This document shows, piece after piece, positions 52,042-59,502 of a stretch of DNA of 64,000 nucleotides; position 1 is the first letter of the stretch, and each line of letters begins with the position of its first letter. Made by a program: the position numbers and the translations under genes. The notes below the pieces were generated by a model, which saw only the letters and a list, made by a program, of their open reading frames with translations, had not been told where the DNA came from and searched no databases. The stretch comes from JACJWR01 sp964556255 (GTDB lineage: Bacteria > Actinomycetota > Actinomycetes > S36-B12 > UBA10799). Location of the stretch: contig CAZKVQ010000011.1 of the NCBI GenBank assembly GCA_964556255.1, positions 1 through 64,000 on the forward strand, read 5' to 3'.

Positions 52042-54233
52042 GTCGGCCGACGATCTCAGTGGTGGCTCCCGCCTACAACGAGGAGGGTGCGCTGCCCACC
52101 CTGGCGGCGCGGCTGCTGGCCGCGGGCGATGAGTCGGGAGTCAGCCTCGAGGTGGTGATCGTCGACGACGGCTCCACCGATGGCACCTGGAAGTGCATCG
52201 TCGGCCTGCAGGAGCGGTACGGCGAGCGGGTACGTGGGGTCCTGCACGACGCCAACCGGGGCATCCCCGCCGCTTGGCGTTCAGGCATCGGCGAGGCTCG
52301 TGGTGAGTACGTCTGCCTGATCGATGCCGACCTGCAGAATCCGCCCGAACAAGTGATCACTCTGTACCGGCGACTGAAGGAGTCCCGGGCCGACATCGCC
52401 CAGGGCGTGCGCAGCCAGATCGAGCGGGAGAAGGACTCCCGACTGCTCTTCAGCAAGGGCCTGAACTTCCTGCTCAACTCAGCGTTCGGGGACAGCGCGG
52501 CGGATTCGAAGTCCGGCTTCGTCCTCGGACCACGACTCGTGATGGCGGACGTCCTCACCTTCCGGGGCAAGTACCGCCACTTCCAGACGTTCATCCGCAT
52601 CGCCGCCCGGGCCAAGGGCTACACCTTCACCGAGGTGGAGACGCTGTTCCAACCGCGTAACACCGGTGAGTCCTTCCTGGCGGGTTCGCGCGCCTGGCAG
52701 GTGAGTGCCGAGGCCCTCGCCGACTTCCCGGCGGCGCTGCGGGAATTCGGTCGCGGACGCCGGGAACCCATCGACGGTACCGTCGCGCCCCGGACCGCGC
52801 CGGTGGACAAGGCCGACCACCCCTACACAGGCTGGCGGCGGGCGCTGTTCGAGGCCTACTTCGCCTCGATGCCCGCCCACAAGTGGCTGATCCGTCGCCG
52901 TGCCCGAGCCATCTACTTCGAGTTGAAGCGCACTGAGTGGCTCAGCCGTGAAGACATGACCGACTTGCAACTGCGCAAGTTGCAGCGCCTCATCCAGCAT
53001 GTCTCGGTACATGTGCCGTACTACCGGGAGAAGTTCGCCGAGTTGGGTATCAACCCGGATGAGATCAACTCGCTGGCAGACGTCCGCGCCTTGCCGCTGC
53101 TGGGTAAGCCCGATGTGCGTAAACATCTGTACTTCGACCTCTTCAGCGACACCCACCGAAAGCGCGACATGCACAAGATCGCCACGTCGGGGTCCACCGG
53201 GGAACCGTTCGTGACGTATGCCGATCGCTACCAACTCGAGGTCAGATTCGCCACAACGCTGCGCGCGTTGGAGTGGACCGGCTGGCGGTTCGGCGACAAG
53301 CAGGCCCGCCTGTGGCATCAGACGATCGGCATGTCGAAGACCCAGGTGGTGCGCGAGCGCATCGACTCGCTGTTCATGAGAAGACTCTTCGTGCCGGCCT
53401 TCGAAATGAGTCCTGAGACGTTGGAGCAGTTCGTCGGGACCATCAGCAAGTGGCAGCCGGTGCTGGTCGACGGCTACGCCGAGAGTCTGAACTTCCTGGC
53501 CCAGTATGTGAGTTCCGGCGGCAGCACAAGCTTCTCGCCCAAGGCTGTGATGTCTTCGGCTCAGGCCCTGCCAGCCCAGTCGCGCAGCGCTATCGAGCAA
53601 GGCCTGGCCACCAGGGTCTACGACAAGTACGGCAGTCGCGAGTTCTCCGGCATCGCCTACGAGTGCGAAGCCGGCATCGACCACCACGTGATGGACGAGT
53701 CGTACCTCGTGGAAGTCCTGGTGGACGGCCGTCCCGCAGAGCCCGGCGAGACCGGCGAGATCGTGATCACCGACCTGAACAACTTCTCGGTACCGCTGAT
53801 CCGGTATCGCGTGGGGGATCTTGCGGTGGCAGTGGACGAGTCGGTGCCGTGCCCGTGTGGACGGGGTCTGAGCCGGATAGGTCGGATCGAGGGCCGCACC
53901 CAGGCGATAGTTCATTGCGCGGATGGCACCTGGCTACCGAGCGCCTTCTTCCTGCACTACTTCAAGGACTACGACTTCCTCATCCGACACTTCCAGATTC
54001 GACAGACCGAGCCCGGCAAGTTCGACCTGCTCATCGTCAAGGGCCCTCAATGGACCGAGACCGGCGAGGCCGCCCTACTCGCGGAACTCAGCGAGTTCAC
54101 GGGGTCGACGCCGGTCACGGTCGAATACGTCAGCGAGATCCCACTGGGACGGACGGGGAAGCGGACTCCGATCGTGAGTGAGGTGCCGCTGGATTTCCAG
54201 AGCGAAGTGAGAGGGTCATCCCGGCGCACATGA
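52023..54233 (+). CDS. Fusion of a family 2 glycosyltransferase and a CapK/phenylacetate-CoA ligase-like domain
   Basis: 736 residues. Residues ~9-230 are a GT-A domain of family 2: ISVVAPAYNEEGALP, VVIVDDGSTDGT, and the DxD metal motif DADLQNP at 101-103, resembling dolichol-phosphate mannose synthase type enzymes. Residues ~290-720 are an adenylate-forming (ANL) domain like CapK: ATSGSTGEPF P-loop (~387-396), YGSREFSGIAYEC, RYRVGDLAV and CGRGLSRIGRIEGR. There is no membrane helix. GTG at 52038 (GTGA overlap) is an alternative start. Fused on one chain, the two could couple sugar transfer to acyl activation; that is inference. The 3' end overlaps a convergent gene by 104 nt. Confidence 0.82.
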   Translation: MAGTPVSRPTISVVAPAYNEEGALPTLAARLLAAGDESGVSLEVVIVDDGSTDGTWKCIVGLQERYGERVRGVLHDANRGIPAAWRSGIGEARGEYVCLIDADLQNPPEQVITLYRRLKESRADIAQGVRSQIEREKDSRLLFSKGLNFLLNSAFGDSAADSKSGFVLGPRLVMADVLTFRGKYRHFQTFIRIAARAKGYTFTEVETLFQPRNTGESFLAGSRAWQVSAEALADFPAALREFGRGRREPIDGTVAPRTAPVDKADHPYTGWRRALFEAYFASMPAHKWLIRRRARAIYFELKRTEWLSREDMTDLQLRKLQRLIQHVSVHVPYYREKFAELGINPDEINSLADVRALPLLGKPDVRKHLYFDLFSDTHRKRDMHKIATSGSTGEPFVTYADRYQLEVRFATTLRALEWTGWRFGDKQARLWHQTIGMSKTQVVRERIDSLFMRRLFVPAFEMSPETLEQFVGTISKWQPVLVDGYAESLNFLAQYVSSGGSTSFSPKAVMSSAQALPAQSRSAIEQGLATRVYDKYGSREFSGIAYECEAGIDHHVMDESYLVEVLVDGRPAEPGETGEIVITDLNNFSVPLIRYRVGDLAVAVDESVPCPCGRGLSRIGRIEGRTQAIVHCADGTWLPSAFFLHYFKDYDFLIRHFQIRQTEPGKFDLLIVKGPQWTETGEAALLAELSEFTGSTPVTVEYVSEIPLGRTGKRTPIVSEVPLDFQSEVRGSSRRT

Positions 54234-55473
54234 ACGTCCACAGCGACGGCGCGAGGATCAGGGTGACGGGGAGAGCATGTCGCGCGTACTCCATACCGTC
54301 CTGGGCCCAGGAAACCCACGCGTAGAGGATCGCGGCGGCCAAGGTGGCGCCGATCAGTGCCAGCGGCTCCCAGCTTCGAGGTCTAGCGCGACCCAGCGCG
54401 ATCAGGACACCGACTCCGATCGCGAGGATGCCCGAGAGGAGAGTCACTACGGGCACCGCCCGCGCGATGCGCACATCGCCATCCGGATAGGTCCCGTCGA
54501 TGGCACCAACCCAGACGGTCCAGCCGCCGGACTTCGTCGGAGGCGTCCATTGGATGCCCACATCGTCGAGGTAACGCCGCACCATCGCCCCGGGCGCGCC
54601 CAGCAGTTCGTCAGTCGGGGTGAGTCCGCCCGAGCGGAACCAGTTCTGCAGCCCGGGACAGTCGGCATCCCGGAGGACGGCCCGCGGATCGGAGGCCGCC
54701 GTCAACTTCTCGCGCAGCCCCGGACAGGGCGGCATGCCGTCCTCCGCGGCCAGTGCCCAATAGTCGTCGTCGCCGCGGAAGGCGAGCCGATTCTCGGCAT
54801 ACCAGTCGGAGATCCTCTCCGACTTGGCCTGCGAAGCCAGCCCCGCGGCCGCGGTGCCGAGAATTAGCACCGACAGCAGCACAACCGTGACTTTCCTTCC
54901 CAATCCCTGCCATCGCCGCCAGCAGATGGCCAGAGCGGCGATAGTGAGCGGGGCTACGAACACCAAGACGGTCGGTCGCACGAGATACCCGACCGCAGTC
55001 CACCCGAGCAGTCCGGCCCAGGCAATCCGTAGCCGGATCGGGTCACGGATCGGCAGGTACACGGCGGCGAGCGACGCCACCGCCGCAACACCGGCTGCCA
55101 GGCTCATCCCCTCGGTCATGACCGCCGTGTCCCACACCTGGACCGGAGGCGCCCAAGACCAGCCGAGAACGAGAGCGAAAACGACCCAGGCCATCCAGCG
55201 GGTACGAAGCAAACTGCCCGCGATGACGGCCGCCCAACCCCAACCTGCGGCTATCACAGTTGCCTGCAGCGCAATCGCCAGCCAGGGAGGTAGCAGGAAG
55301 AATGCCTGCAGCAGAACCCCGGGGCCGCCACCGCCGTCCAGCCCGAAGACCGCCAGCGGATCGTCGGGGAAGTAGTAGCGGCCGCTGTCCCCGAGCATGT
55401 CGTAGCCGTGTAGCAACGCGACGGCTACACGCAGCACACCGACGGCGACGGCAGCACGGGTGAGGGACACCAC
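54130..55473 (-). CDS. Polytopic membrane protein of unknown function
   Basis: 447 residues with about nine to ten hydrophobic helices and a large outside loop (~220-330) containing paired cysteines (PPCPGLREK, DADCPGLQNW). An early YDMLGDSGRYY segment places an acidic pair after the first helix, as in GT-C transferases, but no family is recognised. GTG at 55473 follows TAGAGT by 6 nt. The last ~35 codons overlap the convergent fusion gene. Confidence 0.6.
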   Translation of the reverse strand: MVSLTRAAVAVGVLRVAVALLHGYDMLGDSGRYYFPDDPLAVFGLDGGGGPGVLLQAFFLLPPWLAIALQATVIAAGWGWAAVIAGSLLRTRWMAWVVFALVLGWSWAPPVQVWDTAVMTEGMSLAAGVAAVASLAAVYLPIRDPIRLRIAWAGLLGWTAVGYLVRPTVLVFVAPLTIAALAICWRRWQGLGRKVTVVLLSVLILGTAAAGLASQAKSERISDWYAENRLAFRGDDDYWALAAEDGMPPCPGLREKLTAASDPRAVLRDADCPGLQNWFRSGGLTPTDELLGAPGAMVRRYLDDVGIQWTPPTKSGGWTVWVGAIDGTYPDGDVRIARAVPVVTLLSGILAIGVGVLIALGRARPRSWEPLALIGATLAAAILYAWVSWAQDGMEYARHALPVTLILAPSLWTFMCAGMTLSLRSGNPAAPHSRSESASPSVPVGSR

Positions 55474-55478
55474 GGCCC

Positions 55479-55485
55479 TACTCTA
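55479..55485. promoter_or_regulatory. Overlapping divergent -10 boxes
   Basis: TACTCTA. The plus strand reads TACTCT (55479-55484), 6 nt before the ATG at 55491. The minus strand reads TAGAGT (55485-55480), 6 nt before the GTG at 55473. Only 17 bp separate the two start codons. Confidence 0.65.
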
Positions 55486-55490
55486 GGGGG

Positions 55491-56693
55491 ATGGCCATCG
55501 ACCGGTACCCGTCCGCGGCTAGTCGGTCCAGACTGCTGCCGTTGGTGACCGTTCTGGCCTGCGCGATGCTCGCAGCCTGCGGTGCCGCCCCCGTCGCCGA
55601 GCTGACGGCAACACCGTCGGGGCGGGCGGTCGCGGGTGGCCTTCCCCAGTCGCCGCAGGAAGCCCAGGAGCTGCGCGAGAAGCTGCACCGCACGCTGTTC
55701 GGCACCTCCGACCTTTCTGGCGCGACGACGGGACCGACCCACCCGGTACCCGTGCTGCCGCCGGACCTGCCGCCGTTGATCAGGGCCTATACAGCCAACA
55801 CCTCCGCCGTGGCAGTACCCCTGAAGTACCGCTTGACGTCCACCGTGGACGTGCTCACACCGAAGAAGCCGGGCAGTTGTGTCCTGATCTGGGCCGAAGG
55901 GCATTCACCGAAGAGGTTCGAAGGCGGCGGTGACGCGGTGGTCTCGTCAGCCCTTCGCTCCGGTTGCCGGGTCGCGGTTCTGGACATGCCGTGGAAGGGC
56001 CGCAACGTCGGTCAGGCGGCAACCCTGCCCGACGGTCGGATCGTGGACCCGAGCCGCCCGGAACCCTACGCGCTGCACGATGACATGCGCTTGCTCGACA
56101 CTGCTGAGGGCAATGCCGTGGGGCTCTTCGTGGCACCTTCGATCGGGCTGGTCGACTACTTCCAGCGCACCATCCCCGACGTCGACATCATGATGGCTGG
56201 ACTCTCCGGCGGTGGCTGGACCACGACCATCTCCGCGGCTGCCGACCCGAGGATCCGGCGATCGATGGAAGTCGCCGGCAGCGAACCGATCAGTGATCTC
56301 TCCGATTGCGTTGGCGACTACGAGCAATGCAACGCCCGGCTCTTCTCGCAGGTGGGCCCAGAGCAGCTGTACGCGCTCGCCGCGATCGGCACCGGTCGCA
56401 GCTTCGTGCAAGTGCTGAACTTCAACGATCCCTGCTGCTTCGCCGGCATCACCGGCGAGACCTACGCCCGGGCCGTTCAAGAGTCCGTCGCCGCGTCGGG
56501 AGGTGGGAGCTACCGGATGATCTCTGACCGCACTCTCCGACTGCACGCCATTCCGGCTGTTGCCCGACGGACTCTCAGCGGCTGGGCCGCCGACCCTGAG
56601 GCCAGCGCGACGTCGGCTACCACGGCACCGAGCGGAAGCTCGTCCGAACGCCTCCCTGCTGGGGCGGGACCGACTTCAACGCGCACATCCTGA
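55491..56693 (+). CDS. Alpha/beta-hydrolase-like lipoprotein
   Basis: 400 residues. Signal peptide with lipobox LAAC (C30) anchors it outside the membrane. The hydrolase core has CVLIWAEGHSPKRF, AVLDMPWKGRNVGQA and the nucleophile elbow GLSGGGW (S239), then DPRIRRSMEVAGSEP. It resembles secreted esterases of envelope remodelling; the substrate is unknown. ATG at 55491 is 6 nt after the -10 box. The 3' end overlaps the convergent arabinosyltransferase by 77 nt, and the last ~35 residues are low-complexity Ser/Thr/Ala. Confidence 0.72.
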   Translation: MAIDRYPSAASRSRLLPLVTVLACAMLAACGAAPVAELTATPSGRAVAGGLPQSPQEAQELREKLHRTLFGTSDLSGATTGPTHPVPVLPPDLPPLIRAYTANTSAVAVPLKYRLTSTVDVLTPKKPGSCVLIWAEGHSPKRFEGGGDAVVSSALRSGCRVAVLDMPWKGRNVGQAATLPDGRIVDPSRPEPYALHDDMRLLDTAEGNAVGLFVAPSIGLVDYFQRTIPDVDIMMAGLSGGGWTTTISAAADPRIRRSMEVAGSEPISDLSDCVGDYEQCNARLFSQVGPEQLYALAAIGTGRSFVQVLNFNDPCCFAGITGETYARAVQESVAASGGGSYRMISDRTLRLHAIPAVARRTLSGWAADPEASATSATTAPSGSSSERLPAGAGPTSTRTS

Positions 56694-59502
56694 CCTGGGC
56701 GGCGTTCTCGACGCAGGCCTGTTCACTCAGCACCGAGTTCTCCGACAGTCGCCATTGGGCGATCTCCGGGCCCGCAGCCAGAGCCCATCCGTAGCGCTCC
56801 AGAAGTCCCGTGGCGATACCGGGCGGTCGAAGGCAGGTTGCCCACATCGCGGTGTACGGCGGTTGCCACACCGCTGCTTCGCCGACGAGAGCATTGAGGG
56901 GGCTGGTGGCCAGCACGGCCACCGGGTTGAGCACTTCCAGCGGCCCGTCCCCGCGACGCCACTCGAAACGGAAACGCTGCACCTGGGGTGGCGCTGGCAG
57001 TTCCAGCAGGTGCCAGTACGGCTCTGTTCCGGCCCGCCGCACCTCCTGCACTGTCGAACTGCCCGGTGTCCCGCCCTCCCAACGAACCCGCAGCGAGTAC
57101 CCAGTGCTCGCAGGCAGCATCCAGGTGCGCATGGGGTGATCGGGGTCCACGCGATACCAAGGGGTGACCACCGACGATGATCCCTTGGCGGCACGCCAGG
57201 AAGGCGAATCCACGGGGCGAATGGATCCGACTCGGTCCTCGCTGAATTGCAGAAGCTCGCCCACATCTGTTGTGCCAGGCTCGATGGGGTCGACCGGGAG
57301 CCCGCGGGTCCGGGTCGGGATCTCGAGGCCACCAGGACCGGCAAGCCCGCAAGCGTCGGTGCGAGCGGAGGTGGCGACGACCCCAGCCCATGATCTGGCC
57401 GGTTGGGCAGCCGCATCGCGCACCATCGGCAGCAGCGACACGCCCCCCACCAGGAGTACCGCCACTGCTGTGGCGACCAGCACCAGACGCTGGGCGAAAG
57501 GCACCGCGGCGGCGCCTCGGGACACTCTGGCCACCAGATACCAGCATCCGAGGACCAGCACGATGGCTGGAAGACCTACCGCAATCCAGAAGGCCAATGA
57601 GCCGGCTGGATCGCTGTCGCGCACGCTCACGGTCCACGAATCCAACCGCCCCCAGGCCTCCGGGTATCGACTGAACAGCCATACGACGGCGACAACCGCA
57701 AGAGCCGCGGCCAGGGCCCGTCTACGAGCCGCAGACCCCACCAGGCCCAACCCCAGCGCGCCCAGACCCCCCAAGACCGCCACCGACGGCCAGACAGCCG
57801 CAAGGTGCCAGATCCATTTACTCGAGGTGAGGATCAACCCAGCTAGCGAACATAGCGCCGCGTATCCGATCCACGTGCCGAGCGTTCCCCGACGACGCTT
57901 GCGGCGCAGAAGGAAGGCCAATGCCGCAATCAGCACGAGGCCGAGGCAGACGACTCGCAGCGGTGCCTGACCACTGGCGAAGTTCTTCACCCGCAGCAGC
58001 TCGTCGAAAGTCAGGTCGTGCACGCCCTCGCCGGCGAAGGACTCCCGACTGAAGCTGAACACGGCCAGGTTGCTGTGGATCATCATCAGCGCGACGGTAA
58101 GTCCGATGGTGGTCGCCGCCGCAGCCAGCACGGCGAGCAGCGCGAGAGCCCGCTGGGACGAGTCCTTCACCCATCTCACCATCAACGGCAGGATCGCCAA
58201 GGCCGCAGTGACCACGACCCACCCCGACTGGTGGGCGGAAAACGCCATCGCCGCCAGGGCGCCGGCGACAACCAACAGCCCTGCGCTGCGCTGACGGACG
58301 TACCCGGCGAGCACGATGAACTGAACAACCAGCAGCAGGCCCACGACGGGCTCCGGACGCACGGTAGGAGTCCAGGCCACGAGGAATGCCAGCGCGAGGA
58401 CTGCCCCGATCCCCCGCACCAGGGTGCGATCAGACACTCGCACAATCCGATCGAGGATCTTGCGTCGCAGCAGCCACCACGACAACAGCACGATGAGCAG
58501 CGAGGGGACCCGCATGAAGATCAACGGCATCTCTAGCGGCCTCAGCCAGGCCTGCTGCAGGAATGACCACCAGAATCCTTGGGCCTGCGGGGCGGCGGAC
58601 GCCGTGTAGTAATTCGAGAAGAAGCCGAGGTCGTGGAAGTTGCGAGCGGTGGTGAGTACCCAACCGTCATCCGACAGGGGTGGAACGAAGAAGAGCGCCA
58701 CCAACGCCCCGACCACGATCGCGGTGTCGGACAGCGTCCAGCGAGGCGATGGATCGGCAACGCGTTCCGGCTGCTCTCCCCCACGACCCACCTTCCGCAG
58801 GGCCCCGGCAGCGACCACCGCTGCGAGCGCGGCAACTGCCACCAGCGACCATCGCCAGAACGGCCAGGCGATGGTGGCGGGTCGCAGTTGCATCGTCACT
58901 GTCGTGAAACCGCGGAAGGGCGGGTCCACGCTGAAGGCCTCAACAGTGAAACTCGGTTTGAAGGCGCCCGCCACTGCCGGATCGGGCTCCCGCAGTGAGG
59001 TCGAAGAGGGCTCCGCGCCAGCTGACAGCGTCAGCACCTGGGTAGCCCCGTCGTAGAGCAATCGCGCGGTGCAGCCCTCCGGCCCCAGCGGCACATCGAT
59101 GGTGGGCAACCTGGTGCCGTCGACGCTCACCCACAGCCGGCCATCGGCAACCCCGAGCATCATTGGTCGCCGACCGTTGACGGCCACCACGGTCTGCGGC
59201 GCCCTGTCGACCAACGTCCGCAACTTCAGCGGGGCACAGGGGATGTCGATGGTCAACAACTGCGGGGCGCCGGCGGCTACCACCGCGGTTGCGGATGCCG
59301 GGGTGGACTCGGTCGGCTTCCATTCCCAGGTCGCCTGCCGCCCCATGACTGGAAGAAGAACCAATAGGGCGCCCGCGATGAGCGAGACGACACCGCAGAT
59401 GACTGCGATCACGACTGGGCGGCGACTGAGAACCTCGTCGGCCGGGCTGGGGGTTCGTTGCTGACTGCCCGGCGGCTCGCTCATCACCCTCGAGGTCGTC
59501 AT
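56617..59502 (-). CDS. EmbC-family arabinosyltransferase (copy 2)
   Basis: 961-residue GT-C membrane enzyme of the Emb family, which builds cell-wall arabinan from decaprenyl-phosphoarabinose. An N-terminal outside domain (~40-210) precedes about a dozen helices; the catalytic loop has DDGWVLTTARNF (~278) and FFSNYYTASAAPQAQGFWWSFLQQ. The C-terminal outside domain resembles the Emb carbohydrate-binding module (PYWHLLELPAPPQVQRFRFEW). ATG at 59502 overlaps the preceding gene by ATGA; an in-frame ATG at 59484 is possible. Which of EmbA, B or C it corresponds to is not determined. Confidence 0.85.
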   Translation of the reverse strand: MTTSRVMSEPPGSQQRTPSPADEVLSRRPVVIAVICGVVSLIAGALLVLLPVMGRQATWEWKPTESTPASATAVVAAGAPQLLTIDIPCAPLKLRTLVDRAPQTVVAVNGRRPMMLGVADGRLWVSVDGTRLPTIDVPLGPEGCTARLLYDGATQVLTLSAGAEPSSTSLREPDPAVAGAFKPSFTVEAFSVDPPFRGFTTVTMQLRPATIAWPFWRWSLVAVAALAAVVAAGALRKVGRGGEQPERVADPSPRWTLSDTAIVVGALVALFFVPPLSDDGWVLTTARNFHDLGFFSNYYTASAAPQAQGFWWSFLQQAWLRPLEMPLIFMRVPSLLIVLLSWWLLRRKILDRIVRVSDRTLVRGIGAVLALAFLVAWTPTVRPEPVVGLLLVVQFIVLAGYVRQRSAGLLVVAGALAAMAFSAHQSGWVVVTAALAILPLMVRWVKDSSQRALALLAVLAAAATTIGLTVALMMIHSNLAVFSFSRESFAGEGVHDLTFDELLRVKNFASGQAPLRVVCLGLVLIAALAFLLRRKRRRGTLGTWIGYAALCSLAGLILTSSKWIWHLAAVWPSVAVLGGLGALGLGLVGSAARRRALAAALAVVAVVWLFSRYPEAWGRLDSWTVSVRDSDPAGSLAFWIAVGLPAIVLVLGCWYLVARVSRGAAAVPFAQRLVLVATAVAVLLVGGVSLLPMVRDAAAQPARSWAGVVATSARTDACGLAGPGGLEIPTRTRGLPVDPIEPGTTDVGELLQFSEDRVGSIRPVDSPSWRAAKGSSSVVTPWYRVDPDHPMRTWMLPASTGYSLRVRWEGGTPGSSTVQEVRRAGTEPYWHLLELPAPPQVQRFRFEWRRGDGPLEVLNPVAVLATSPLNALVGEAAVWQPPYTAMWATCLRPPGIATGLLERYGWALAAGPEIAQWRLSENSVLSEQACVENAAQVRMCALKSVPPQQGGVRTSFRSVPW

